Shown here: in pieces, positions 55,698 to 64,000 of the stretch | Numbering within the stretch: position 1 is the first letter of the stretch | Layout: every line of letters begins with the position of its first letter | Assembly: GCF_004011825.1 (NCBI RefSeq) | Contig: NZ_RKLO01000001.1 | Span: forward strand, 767,575 to 831,574 | Source of the DNA: Rhodococcus xishaensis | GTDB lineage: Bacteria > Actinomycetota > Actinomycetes > Mycobacteriales > Mycobacteriaceae | DNA: 64,000 bases | Direction: 5' to 3' | Notes under the pieces: generated by a model | The model's database searches: none | The model's input: the letters and a program-made list of their open reading frames with translations, nothing else | Told to the model about the DNA's origin: nothing | Position numbers and translations under genes: made by a program

Positions 55698-56869
55698 TGG
55701 GTACCGAACGCGCCGGAGGCGCTGCATGCGATGCACTGTCCTGGCTGGACGACGTCGAGAGGGAGCGGCAGGCGGCCGGTCTCCGGCGTGAGTTGCGTCC
55801 GCGCGGTGTTGCCGACCCTCTGATCGACCTTGCCTCCAACGACTACCTCGGACTCGTTCGTCATCCGCGGGTGTTGGCGGGAGCCATGGATGCCCTCAAT
55901 CGGTGGGGCAGCGGAGCGACCGGTTCCCGTCTGGTCACCGGCACGACGTCCGATCACGAAATGCTCGAACGTGAGCTCGCTGAGTTCGTCGGTGCCGAGT
56001 CCGGCCTGGTGTTCGCGAGCGGTTACGCGGCCAATCTCGGCGCGGTGACCGCGCTCTCGGGCAGGGGCTCACTGATCGTCTCCGACGCCGGTTGCCATGC
56101 GTCCCTGGTCGACGCGTGCCGCCTCTCCAGAGCGCGGGTCGTCGTCGCTCCCCATACCGATGTCGAGTCCGTCGCGCGGGCACTCTCCGAGCGAACCGAG
56201 GAGCGCGCACTCGTGCTCACGGATTCGGTCTTCAGCGCCGACGGCGACCTCGCCCCGCTGCTCGAACTGCACCGCGTGTGCCGGGAGCATCGAGCCGTCC
56301 TGCTCGTCGACGAGGCGCACGCTATCGGCGTCCGCGGTCGCGGTGGCCGAGGGCTCGTGGAGGAGGTCGGTCTGGCCGGCGCGCCGGACATCGTCGTCAC
56401 CGCAACCCTGTCGAAGTCACTGGCCAGCCAGGGTGGCGTGGTGTTGGGATCGGCCAAGGTACGTGCCCATCTCGTCGATGCCGCCCGCACGTTCATCTTC
56501 GACACCGGTCTCGCCCCGGCCGCGGTGGGTGCCGCCCGGGCGGCGCTGTCTGTTTTGATCCGGGAACCCGAGCGCGTGACTGCCGTACTGGACCGGGCGC
56601 GCAAACTCGCCCGGATCACCGGGAGCGACGAGCCCTCGTCGGCCGTTGTCCCGGTCATCCTCGGTGACCCCGACGTCGCGTTGGCGGCGGCTACGGCGTG
56701 TCGCGAGCGTGGGCTGCACGTGGGCTGTTTCCGTCCGCCGTCCGTGCCGTACGGCACATCGCGTCTGCGTCTGACGGCGCGTGCGACGATCGACGCGGAC
56801 GAGATGTCGCGCATCGAATCCATTCTCTCCGAAGTGCTTTCGGATCGGATGGTGGCGGCTCCGGCATGA
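55697..56869 (+). CDS. bioF: 8-amino-7-oxononanoate synthase
   Basis: Condenses pimeloyl-ACP/CoA with alanine in biotin synthesis. 390 residues from ATG 55697. The start is supported by a promoter whose transcription start would fall on this ATG; no ribosome site is present. The family start [42 protein letters not shown] and [13 protein letters not shown] are present. The PLP lysine is Lys240 in [11 protein letters not shown]. It overlaps bioD by ATGA and is the Rv1569 counterpart. Confidence 0.96.
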   Translation: MGTERAGGAACDALSWLDDVERERQAAGLRRELRPRGVADPLIDLASNDYLGLVRHPRVLAGAMDALNRWGSGATGSRLVTGTTSDHEMLERELAEFVGAESGLVFASGYAANLGAVTALSGRGSLIVSDAGCHASLVDACRLSRARVVVAPHTDVESVARALSERTEERALVLTDSVFSADGDLAPLLELHRVCREHRAVLLVDEAHAIGVRGRGGRGLVEEVGLAGAPDIVVTATLSKSLASQGGVVLGSAKVRAHLVDAARTFIFDTGLAPAAVGAARAALSVLIREPERVTAVLDRARKLARITGSDEPSSAVVPVILGDPDVALAAATACRERGLHVGCFRPPSVPYGTSRLRLTARATIDADEMSRIESILSEVLSDRMVAAPA

Positions 56870-57555
56870 GCGTGCTGATCGTCGCGGGGACGTCGACCGA
56901 TGTAGGCAAGACCGTCGTCACCGCCGCGCTCGCGGCAGGACTGAGCGCGGCGGGCCGTTCGGTCGCGGTGTGCAAGCCCGCGCAGACCGGTGTCGGTCCG
57001 GATGAACCGGGTGACATCGCAGAGGTGACGCGCCTGAGCGGTGTCACCTCGACGGTCGAATTGGCCCGCTTTCCCGAGCCTCTCGCTCCGGACACCGCTG
57101 CGCGGCGCAGTGGCATGCCGCTCGTGCGCCGTGCCCAGGTCTTGTCGGCGGTACGCGAGCTCGACGCCCGGCACGACGTCACGCTCGTGGAAGGCGCCGG
57201 GGGGTTGTTGGTACGCCTCGGCGCCGGCGGGTTCACGGTCCGCGATCTCGCCGTCGACCTGGACGCTCCCGTTGTCGTGGTGGCGGCGGCGGGCTTGGGC
57301 ACCCTCAATCACTGTGCGCTGACGGCTGAAGCGCTCGCCTCGGCGCGTGTGAAGTGCAGTGGATTCGTCATCGGCTCATGGCCGCGAAATCCAGACCTTG
57401 CGGCTCGGTGCAATCTCGACGACCTCCCGGTCGTCACCGGTTCGCCACTGGTCGGACGTGTTCCGGAAGGGATCGCGGGACCGGACGTGGCCGGGTTCGC
57501 CGCTGCTGCTGCCGAGTGGTTCGATCCCGACTGGCTCGAAACGCTGGCAACCTGA
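56866..57555 (+). CDS. bioD: Dethiobiotin synthetase
   Basis: ATP-dependent ring closure of DAPA with CO2 to dethiobiotin. 229 residues from ATG 56866, overlapping the bioF stop. The P-loop GTSTDVGKT lies at about residues 8-16, with the substrate-contacting CKPAQTG and [12 protein letters not shown] following. The protein is of normal length. bioB, the last gene of the pathway, is not in the window; in M. tuberculosis it is also located away from bioA-F-D. Confidence 0.95.
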   Translation: MSVLIVAGTSTDVGKTVVTAALAAGLSAAGRSVAVCKPAQTGVGPDEPGDIAEVTRLSGVTSTVELARFPEPLAPDTAARRSGMPLVRRAQVLSAVRELDARHDVTLVEGAGGLLVRLGAGGFTVRDLAVDLDAPVVVVAAAGLGTLNHCALTAEALASARVKCSGFVIGSWPRNPDLAARCNLDDLPVVTGSPLVGRVPEGIAGPDVAGFAAAAAEWFDPDWLETLAT

Positions 57556-57690
57556 CAATCCGCACATCGAGGCGGTGCTTCACGTACTGTGAGTGCCATC
57601 ACATCAGGTAGGCGGACCGGGTGGCGGACCGACAGCGAGCTGCCGCACCGATCCGACTGAGTACTCGACCAGTGCTTTTCGGAGGTACGG

Positions 57691-57975
57691 ATGACCACCA
57701 CCGAGGTGATGGAGTTGCAGCGCACCATCGGCCATCTCCGCCAGTGCGTGGGGTCGCTGCGAAACATCTACGGCGATGCGACTGTCGTGCGCCGACTCGC
57801 CAACGACGTCGATCGTCTCGACATCGACGCCAGCGATCTGCAGGAATCGCCGCCGCGCCCGACCGCCGGCGCCACTACCGAGCGTGTGCAGGTGCCGGAC
57901 ACCCCGTACGACCGCTCACTGTGGCAGGGCGCGGACGACGAAGGTCTCGGCGGCAACCCGCACGAGAACGCGTGA
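57691..57975 (+). CDS. Small conserved protein heading the Sdh1 operon (Rv0250c-like)
   Basis: 94 residues from ATG 57691, with a good ribosome site (TTCGGAGG). The first half is a helical stretch with many Leu and Arg (EVMELQRTIGHLRQCVGSLR, then NIYGDATVVRRLANDVDRLD). The second half is a disordered Pro/Thr/Asp tail. It contains one Cys. M. tuberculosis has a small gene at the same place (Rv0250c) before the Sdh1 membrane, flavin and Fe-S genes. The role is unknown; it could be an assembly or regulatory factor. Confidence 0.78.
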   Translation: MTTTEVMELQRTIGHLRQCVGSLRNIYGDATVVRRLANDVDRLDIDASDLQESPPRPTAGATTERVQVPDTPYDRSLWQGADDEGLGGNPHENA

Positions 57976-57986
57976 GGGCGCCGCGC

Positions 57987-58790
57987 GTGACCGAGATCGG
58001 CGCACCGCCGCCGGCTCGGGCGGCAATCGCTGCGCGAACACTGCGCACCGACCGGTGGTGGCTTGCCCCGCTGCTCACAACCCTCGGGCTGTCGGTATTC
58101 GTTGTGTACGCGACGATTCGTTCGTTCGTGCGCACCGCGTACTGGGTGGACGAGTACCACTACCTGACGCCGTTCTACTCGCCGTGCATCAGCGAGTCTT
58201 GTGTTCCCGGCGCGAGTCACCTCGGCGTGTGGGTGGGCGAGTTGCCGATGTGGATCCCGCTCGCCTTCCTCTCGCTGCCGTTCCTGCTGGGTTTCCGGCT
58301 GACCTGCTACTACTACCGCAGGGCCTACTACCGTTCGATCTGGTTGGCGCCGCCCGCGTGCGCCGTCGCCGAACCGCACGCTCGCTACACCGGTGAGACG
58401 CGACTACCGCTGATCATCCAGAACTCGCACCGTTACTTCTTCTACTTCGCGGTCGTCATCTCGTCGATCAACACGTACGACGCGGTCCGCGCCTACCAGG
58501 GGCCGAACGGCAGTTTCGGTCTCGGTCTCGGCACCCTGATCATCACAGCCAATGTGATCCTGCTGTGGGCCTACACGGTCTCATGTCACTCGTGCCGCCA
58601 CGTGACGGGCGGCCGCCTCAAACACTTCTCGGCGCACCCGGTCCGTTACCGGCTGTGGACGTGGGTGAGCAGGCTCAACACCCGGCACATGCAATTTGCG
58701 TGGATCACGCTCGGGACGCTCATCCTCACCGACTTCTACATCATGTTGGTCGCGAGCGGCACCATCTCGGACCTGCGACTGATCAACTGA
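57987..58790 (+). CDS. Succinate dehydrogenase membrane anchor (Sdh1 type)
   Basis: 267 residues from GTG 57987, where GAGGG sits 8 bases upstream; GTG 57972, which overlaps the previous stop as GTGA, is a good alternative. Five hydrophobic segments are seen at about residues 27-46, 83-103, 143-160, 176-195 and 236-258. Histidines near the membrane faces (QNSHRYFFYF, SCHSCRH, NTRHMQF) could hold haem and quinone. One large subunit instead of separate SdhC and SdhD matches Rv0249c. It anchors SdhA/B to the membrane and passes electrons to menaquinone. Confidence 0.85.
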   Translation: MTEIGAPPPARAAIAARTLRTDRWWLAPLLTTLGLSVFVVYATIRSFVRTAYWVDEYHYLTPFYSPCISESCVPGASHLGVWVGELPMWIPLAFLSLPFLLGFRLTCYYYRRAYYRSIWLAPPACAVAEPHARYTGETRLPLIIQNSHRYFFYFAVVISSINTYDAVRAYQGPNGSFGLGLGTLIITANVILLWAYTVSCHSCRHVTGGRLKHFSAHPVRYRLWTWVSRLNTRHMQFAWITLGTLILTDFYIMLVASGTISDLRLIN

Positions 58791-58841
58791 GTTCCCACCA
58801 TCCCGGCGTCACCGAACGAATCATCGAGAGGGGCAGTGTGC

Positions 58842-60770
58842 ATGGCCGAAGTCGAACGGCACCGCTACGACGTGGTGGTCATCGGCGCCGGTGGCGCGGG
58901 GCTGCGCGCGGTCATCGAGGCGCGCGAGCGGGGGCTGTCGGTGGCGGTGGTGTGCAAGTCGCTGTTCGGCAAGGCGCACACCGTCATGGCCGAGGGTGGG
59001 TGCGCGGCCGCGATGGGAAACGCGAACCCTAAGGACAACTGGAAGGTTCACTTCCGGGACACAATGCGCGGCGGCAAGTTTCTCAACAACTGGCGAATGG
59101 CGGAGTTGCACGCACGCGAGGCGCCCGACCGCGTCTGGGAACTCGAGACGTACGGCGCCTTGTTCGACCGCACCGAAGACGGCCGCATCAGTCAGCGGAA
59201 TTTCGGTGGGCACACCTACCCGCGTCTTGCCCACGTCGGCGACCGCACCGGGCTCGAGCTGATCCGTACCATGCAGCAGAAGGTCGTCTCTTTGCAGCAG
59301 GAGGATTTCGCCGCGACCGGGGACTACGAGGCTCGGGTGAAGGTGTTCGCCGAGTGCACGATCACCGAACTACTCAAGGATGGCGACCGGATCGCCGGCG
59401 CGTTCGGCTACTGGCGCGAGTCGGGTCGCTTCGTGCTGTTCGAGGCGCCCGCCATAGTCTTGGCGACCGGTGGCATCGGCAAGTCGTTCAAGGTGACCTC
59501 CAACTCGTGGGAGTACACCGGGGACGGGCATGCGCTCGCGCTTCGCGCCGGAGCGAACCTGATCAACATGGAGTTCGTCCAGTTCCATCCGACCGGCATG
59601 GTCTGGCCACCGAGCGTCAAGGGCATCCTCGTCACCGAAGGCGTCCGCGGCGACGGCGGGGTGCTCAAGAACTCCGACGGTGAGCGGTTCATGTTCTCCT
59701 ACATCCCCACGGTGTTCAAAGGCCAGTACGCGGAGACCGAGGAAGAGGCCGACCGTTGGTACGCCGACCCGGACAACAATCGGCGTACCCCGGACCTGTT
59801 GCCGCGCGACGAGGTAGCCCGTGCCATCAACTCCGAGGTCAAGGCCGGCCGGTCCACCCCGCACGGGGGCGTCTACCTCGACATCGCGTCCCGAATGCCC
59901 ACGGACGAGATCGTGCGACGACTGCCGTCCATGCATCACCAGTTCAAGGAGCTCGCCGACGTCGACATCACCAAGGAGCAGATGGAGGTCGGTCCCACCT
60001 GTCACTACGTCATGGGCGGTATCGAGGTCGATCCGGACACCGGATCGTCCACGGTGGCAGGCCTTTTCGCGGCGGGTGAGTGTTCGGGCGGCATGCACGG
60101 ATCGAATCGGCTGGGAGGGAACTCGCTCTCGGACCTCCTCGTGTTCGGTCGGCGCGCGGGACTCGGCGCGGCCGACTACGTTCAGTCGCTCGAGACGCGC
60201 CCGACCGTCGCCGAGGACGACGTCACGACTGCCGCCGGCGCAGCGGTCGCACCCTTCGATCCGGCGGACTCCGGCGTGGGCGAGAACCCGTACACGTTGC
60301 ACACCGAGCTGCAGCAGACGATGAACGACCTCGTCGGCATCATCCGCAACGAGGAGGAGATCGAGCGAGCCATCGCCAAACTGGACGCGATCAAGTCGCG
60401 TCTCTCGGGTGTGAGGGTCGAAGGACACCGGCAGTTCAATCCGGGTTGGCACCTCGCGCTCGACCTGGCGAACATGGTGTTGGTCAGCGAGTGTGTGGCG
60501 CGCGCGGCACTGATGCGCACGGAGAGCCGCGGCGGACACACCCGCGACGACTACCCGGACATGGACGCGCAGTGGCGATCGACGCTGTTGGTGTGCAGCA
60601 CCGTGTCCGGCGACCGGACGTGGGGGGACGCCGCCGTCCCGGATGTGATCGTCACCCGCGAGCAGCAGCCACCCATGCGTCCGGATCTGCTGGGACTGTT
60701 CGATATCGACGAGCTGGAGAAGTACTACACGGATGCCGAGTTGGAGGGGCACCCGGGAAGGGCGACGTGA
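58842..60770 (+). CDS. sdhA: Succinate dehydrogenase/fumarate reductase flavoprotein subunit
   Basis: 642 residues from ATG 58842, following GAGAGGGGCAG. FAD-binding GAGGAGLRAVIEARERGLS near the N-terminus, the covalent-FAD His region AHTVMAEGGCAAAMGN, and the substrate-site FHPTGMVWPPSVKGILVTEG with VRGDGG are present. The C-terminal domain includes ESRGGHTRDDYPDMD. It oxidises succinate to fumarate. The layout is the larger Sdh1 type found in mycobacteria (Rv0248c). Confidence 0.95.
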   Translation: MAEVERHRYDVVVIGAGGAGLRAVIEARERGLSVAVVCKSLFGKAHTVMAEGGCAAAMGNANPKDNWKVHFRDTMRGGKFLNNWRMAELHAREAPDRVWELETYGALFDRTEDGRISQRNFGGHTYPRLAHVGDRTGLELIRTMQQKVVSLQQEDFAATGDYEARVKVFAECTITELLKDGDRIAGAFGYWRESGRFVLFEAPAIVLATGGIGKSFKVTSNSWEYTGDGHALALRAGANLINMEFVQFHPTGMVWPPSVKGILVTEGVRGDGGVLKNSDGERFMFSYIPTVFKGQYAETEEEADRWYADPDNNRRTPDLLPRDEVARAINSEVKAGRSTPHGGVYLDIASRMPTDEIVRRLPSMHHQFKELADVDITKEQMEVGPTCHYVMGGIEVDPDTGSSTVAGLFAAGECSGGMHGSNRLGGNSLSDLLVFGRRAGLGAADYVQSLETRPTVAEDDVTTAAGAAVAPFDPADSGVGENPYTLHTELQQTMNDLVGIIRNEEEIERAIAKLDAIKSRLSGVRVEGHRQFNPGWHLALDLANMVLVSECVARAALMRTESRGGHTRDDYPDMDAQWRSTLLVCSTVSGDRTWGDAAVPDVIVTREQQPPMRPDLLGLFDIDELEKYYTDAELEGHPGRAT

Positions 60771-60771
60771 C

Positions 60772-61527
60772 ATGGGTTACCAGGCGAAGTTCCGGGTGTG
60801 GCGCGGCGATGCCTCCGCCGGTGACCTGCGGGACTACACGGTGGAGGTCAACGAGGGCGAAGTCGTCCTCGACATCATCCACCGCATCCAGGCCACCTTG
60901 GCTGCAGACCTGGCCGTGCGGTGGAACTGCAAGGCCGGCAAGTGCGGCTCGTGCTCGGCCGAGATCAACGGCCACCCCCGCTTGATGTGTATGACGCGGA
61001 TGTCGACGTTCGCCGAGGACGAGACGGTGACGGTGGCGCCGCTGCGCACCTTCCCGGTCATCCGTGACCTGGTCACCGACGTCTCGTTCAACTACACCAA
61101 GGCCCGCGAGATCCCCTCCTTCACCCCGCCGCCCGGGCTGGCGCCCGGTGAGTATCGGATGAAGCAGGCCGACGTAGAGCGCTCACAGGAGTTTCGCAAG
61201 TGCATCGAGTGCTTCCTGTGTCAGAACACATGTCATGTGATTCGTGATCACGAGGAGAACGAGGAAGCGTTCGCCGGCCCGCGCTATCTCATGCGGATCG
61301 CCGAGCTCGAGATGCATCCACTTGACACCGCTGATCGCCGCGACGCGGCCCAGGACGAGTTCGGACTCGGCCTGTGCAACATCACCAAGTGCTGCACCGA
61401 CGTGTGCCCGGAGGATATCCACATTACCGACAACGCACTGATCCCGATGAAGGAGCGGGTGGTTGGCAAGCGATACGACCCGATCGTGTGGCTGGGCAAC
61501 AGGCTGTTCCGGCGAGGTGACCGCTGA
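60772..61527 (+). CDS. sdhB: Succinate dehydrogenase iron-sulfur subunit
   Basis: 251 residues from ATG 60772, immediately after the sdhA stop. The [2Fe-2S] ligands are in CKAGKCGSC plus a later Cys in RLMCMTRM. The C-terminal clusters use CIECFLCQNTCHV and CNITKCCTDVCPEDI, giving the [3Fe-4S]/[4Fe-4S] pair. It transfers electrons from SdhA to the membrane anchor. It is the last recognised gene of the operon. Confidence 0.95.
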   Translation: MGYQAKFRVWRGDASAGDLRDYTVEVNEGEVVLDIIHRIQATLAADLAVRWNCKAGKCGSCSAEINGHPRLMCMTRMSTFAEDETVTVAPLRTFPVIRDLVTDVSFNYTKAREIPSFTPPPGLAPGEYRMKQADVERSQEFRKCIECFLCQNTCHVIRDHEENEEAFAGPRYLMRIAELEMHPLDTADRRDAAQDEFGLGLCNITKCCTDVCPEDIHITDNALIPMKERVVGKRYDPIVWLGNRLFRRGDR

Positions 61528-62028
61528 CCCATGAACGTCCCGGTGATCCTGTGCGCCAGTCGGATTGGTGCACGCCCATCCACATTGAACACCGGACGGA
61601 ACCTACCGTCGGCAGCCGTCCCTGGGTGACGGCGCGGATGCCGAGAATATCTCTGCCACTTACGAAAACGATGTCCTGGCCGTGATGATCCCGGGTCGTC
61701 GCACTCGGATGACCGCCATGCCGGCACGGCCCTTCCCGCGGGTCGGGGTGTGCTCACGGGCCCGCTCTTCCTCCTCGTCGTTGCGTCCTGGAGGCGACGG
61801 CAGTGATCGACACAAAATCGTCACTCGCCGCACCCCAGCGATTCGTCGTATTGTTGGTGCAATGACAACTATCGACCCAATTCCCGTGTCGCCGAGCGCC
61901 TCGAGCGTTCGCGTACGGAGGATCGGCTAACACAGTCCCGCTGAGTTGTCGGTATCGGGTGAACGCCCGAAGTGTCCGACCGAGCGGCCGCAAATGCCGC
62001 GTTCCCGCTCAGGAAACTCCCATCGCTC
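61528..62028. other. 501-bp gap between sdhB and the NRPS gene
   Basis: No long coding frame is convincing here. It contains the small frame at 61862-61930 and a -10-like TATTGT (61849-61854). No IdeR/iron-box sequence (TTAGGTTAGGCTAACC type) was seen, so iron control of the NRPS is not suggested by this region. It may hold the NRPS promoter. Confidence 0.5.
61862..61930 (+). CDS. Possible 22-codon leaderless leader peptide before the NRPS
   Basis: A short frame MTTIDPIPVSPSASSVRVRR then IG begins at ATG 61862 and ends TAA. A -10-like TATTGT ends 7 bases before the ATG, the distance for a leaderless transcript. No ribosome site is present. It stops 98 bases before the NRPS ATG. It may be a leader peptide, a start of the NRPS message or chance. 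Confidence 0.3.
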   Translation: MTTIDPIPVSPSASSVRVRRIG

Positions 62029-64000
62029 ATGGAACTGCCATTTCGAGTCGATGCGGCGTCCGGAATAACGGACGCCGGGGACAGTCTGCCCGAACTGAAC
62101 GATCCGACCGCCGGATACTCCCGGCCGATCCCGCTCACGCCCGCCCAGATGGGGCAGTGGTTCGCCCAGCAACTCGACCCGAGCGTTCCGATGCTGGTCG
62201 CACAGTACGTGGATATACGGGAGACGGAAGCGCGACTCGACGTCCGCCAGCTATCCCGGGCTACCTCTCAGGCGGCCCGTGAATTCGGCGCGGGCCTGGT
62301 TCGCCTTGTTCTGGTGGATTCCCAGCCCCACCAGATCATCGACCCGAGAATCGTTACCGATACGCGGGTCGTCGATCTGCGTGACGAGCCGGATCCCGAG
62401 TCGGCGGCCCGAGAGTGGATGCGATGCGATGTGGCGGCGTCGCTCGATCTGGTGCGGGACCGTCTCGGTGTGTCCGTGCTCCTCCGGATCGCGGATGACC
62501 GGTACTTCTGGTACTCACGTGTGCACCACGTCGCGCTCGACGGCGTCGGGGCCGCGTCGATGCTCTACCGGGCCGCCGACCTCTACAACGCCGCCGTCGA
62601 GGGACGCGAGCCGGGACCGAACCCCGCCTCCGACCTCGACACCGTCTATGCCGCCGAAGCCGCCTACACCGGATCGAAGCGGTGGCAGTCCGACCGCGAC
62701 TATTGGCTCGAACAGATGTCGGGCATGCCCGAACGGTGCAGCCTGGCGGAGCGATCGGCTTCGGCGCGCGCGCTCGGCCGTGAGGTCGGCGAACCTCTCG
62801 CGCCGGAGACTGCGGTGGCCCTGGAGGATGCCCAGGAGCGGCACGGCGCGAGCGTCGCGGCACTGGTCGCGTCAGCCATTGCCGCGTATACCGCCCGCCA
62901 CACCGGCGCCGAGGACATCGTCCTGAGCCTGCCCGTGTCCACGCGCACCACAGCCGTCTTGCGCAGATCCGGCGGAACGCTCGCGAACGTTGTGCCACTG
63001 CGGGTGTCGATCGGTGGGGGCACGACCGTCTCGGATCTGGTCGCGGATGTGATGGGCGCGTTGTCGGGCGCCTTACGACACCAACGGTATCGGCACGAAG
63101 AGCTGAGACGGGACCGCGGTGATCGCGGAGCCGGTCGTGGATTCGCGGGCCCACTGTTGAACCTGATGATGTTTCCGACCGAGTTGCGGCTGGGCAAGAC
63201 ACAGACCTCGCTCGAGGTGGTCACGTCCGGGCCGATCGAAGACCTGCTCGTCAACGTCTATCGCTACGGCCCTGAGGGGCCTATCCGCCTGGACTTCAAG
63301 GCCAATCCGCAACTCTACGACGACGCGACCCTGCACATGCACTACGAGCGATTCAGCAGGCTCCTACACGGGCTACTTACCGCCGATCCCGGCACACCGG
63401 TCTGGGAACTGCCGATCGTCGACGACGCCGCGCTGACGGCGCAGTTGGCGGACTGGTACGTGCCCGCCAGGCCGGTCGACGAGGCAAGCGGGACACTGCC
63501 GGCACTCGTCGATCGCTGGGCCCGGGGCACCCCGGACCGAGTCGCTGTCGTGTCCAATGAGCAGAGGTTGACGTACGGCGAACTGACAGCTCGAGCGAAT
63601 CGGCTTGCGCGGCATCTCATCGCGCTCGGAGTCGGTCCTGAGACATCGGTCGGGGTCGTCCTCGACCGATCCGCCGACCTGATCGTCGCGCTACTGGCGA
63701 CCGTTACCGCCGGCGGAGGGTACGTGCCGATCGCGGCGGCCATGCCGACATCGCGGCGCGATTACGTGCTCGCTGACGCCAAGGTGTCTTGTGTAGTGAC
63801 CGCGGCGAACTCGGCAGCGGAAATGGACGGCCACGCTTGGCCGCTGGTGGTACTCGACGATTCCGCGACCGGCGACATTCTCGAATCGCTGTCCTCCGCC
63901 GCGGTTACCGACGCGGAGCGGGCGCGTCCTCTTGGCGGCGAGCACCTTGCGTACACGATCTATACCTCCGGGTCGACCGGGCGTCCCAAGGGTGTTCAAG
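62029..64000 (+). CDS. Non-ribosomal peptide synthetase, first module (3' end outside window)
   Basis: 657 codons are visible from ATG 62029 to the edge; GTG 61972 is an in-frame alternative. It opens with a condensation domain (about residues 30-460): IPLTPAQMGQWFAQQLDPSV, catalytic HHVALDG at 166-172, LSLPVSTRTT, LLNLMMFP. An adenylation domain begins near residue 475 (LVDRWARGTPDRVAVV) and is cut at its core A3 motif YTSGSTGRPKG. A leading condensation domain suggests a lipo-initiation or in-trans acceptor role. Substrate-specificity residues lie beyond the edge. The style resembles the large NRPSs of Rhodococcus and Nocardia. Confidence 0.93.
   Translation, partial: MELPFRVDAASGITDAGDSLPELNDPTAGYSRPIPLTPAQMGQWFAQQLDPSVPMLVAQYVDIRETEARLDVRQLSRATSQAAREFGAGLVRLVLVDSQPHQIIDPRIVTDTRVVDLRDEPDPESAAREWMRCDVAASLDLVRDRLGVSVLLRIADDRYFWYSRVHHVALDGVGAASMLYRAADLYNAAVEGREPGPNPASDLDTVYAAEAAYTGSKRWQSDRDYWLEQMSGMPERCSLAERSASARALGREVGEPLAPETAVALEDAQERHGASVAALVASAIAAYTARHTGAEDIVLSLPVSTRTTAVLRRSGGTLANVVPLRVSIGGGTTVSDLVADVMGALSGALRHQRYRHEELRRDRGDRGAGRGFAGPLLNLMMFPTELRLGKTQTSLEVVTSGPIEDLLVNVYRYGPEGPIRLDFKANPQLYDDATLHMHYERFSRLLHGLLTADPGTPVWELPIVDDAALTAQLADWYVPARPVDEASGTLPALVDRWARGTPDRVAVVSNEQRLTYGELTARANRLARHLIALGVGPETSVGVVLDRSADLIVALLATVTAGGGYVPIAAAMPTSRRDYVLADAKVSCVVTAANSAAEMDGHAWPLVVLDDSATGDILESLSSAAVTDAERARPLGGEHLAYTIYTSGSTGRPKGVQ

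Noticed and set aside
61284-61757. 157-codon minus-strand frame across the sdhB end
   Set aside because: It overlaps the Fe-S cluster-encoding end of sdhB, and its Arg/Pro-rich N-terminal part shows no motif.
61528-62028. Iron-box search upstream of the NRPS to support a siderophore call
   Set aside because: No 19-bp IdeR/DtxR-like palindrome was seen, so I do not claim a siderophore product.

Overview
This is a high-GC actinobacterial window with many GTG and TTG starts. It most likely comes from a mycolic-acid-containing genus such as Rhodococcus or a close relative. The backbone order ileS - dinB - lspA - pseudouridine synthase - dnaE - F420-type nitroreductase - ilvA - treZ/treY/treX - acyltransferase - bioA/bioF/bioD matches, from memory, the order Rv1536 to Rv1570 of Mycobacterium tuberculosis. 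The wag31 / small membrane protein pair at the left edge and the four-gene Sdh1-type succinate dehydrogenase operon at 57.7-61.5 kb are also mycobacteria-like.

Layout. 0-0.9 kb: 3' end of the polar growth gene wag31 and a small membrane protein. 0.95-14.5 kb: T-box leader, ileS (with an unusual in-frame triple repeat), dinB, two lipoproteins, lspA, an RluA-family pseudouridine synthase, a secreted protein, rarD and dnaE. 14.5-17.7 kb: a minus-strand operon for a small membrane protein, an ABC ATPase, its permease and a DUF5995-like exported protein. 17.8-21.9 kb: Ddn-like protein, ilvA, and a divergent TetR / drug-efflux pair with duplicated operator-like repeats. 22-29.3 kb: treX-treY-treZ, which makes trehalose from glycogen, split by an inserted methyltransferase gene on the other strand. 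29.4-42.3 kb: an accessory stretch with a UPF0182 membrane protein, orphan regulators, a dienelactone hydrolase fusion, zapE, a metallo-hydrolase and a secreted GH64 beta-1,3-glucanase. Several genes here are decayed: a GNAT remnant, a frameshifted MerR and a TetR stub. 42.4-52.1 kb: a divergent catabolic island built around an IclR regulator. 52.1-57.6 kb: SGNH acyltransferase and bioA-bioF-bioD. 57.7-61.5 kb: Sdh1 operon. 62.0 kb to the edge: start of a large non-ribosomal peptide synthetase beginning with a condensation domain.

The most novel part is 42.4-52.1 kb. On the minus strand an IclR regulator, a CitE-like lyase, a cyclase-family hydrolase and an MmgE/PrpD protein are all joined by 4-base stop/start overlaps. 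On the plus strand are a fumarate-reductase-like flavoprotein, a hydantoinase-type amidohydrolase, a class III CoA-transferase and an organic-anion MFS porter. The shared control region carries two copies of a composite operator-like sequence, one in front of each arm. I infer a complete uptake-and-degradation pathway for an organic acid or cyclic amide, with the CitE protein making the final C-C cleavage. I do not recognise the pathway and do not name its substrate.

No rRNA, tRNA, CRISPR array or insertion sequence was recognised. Function calls rest on motifs and remembered family knowledge; no database search was run.
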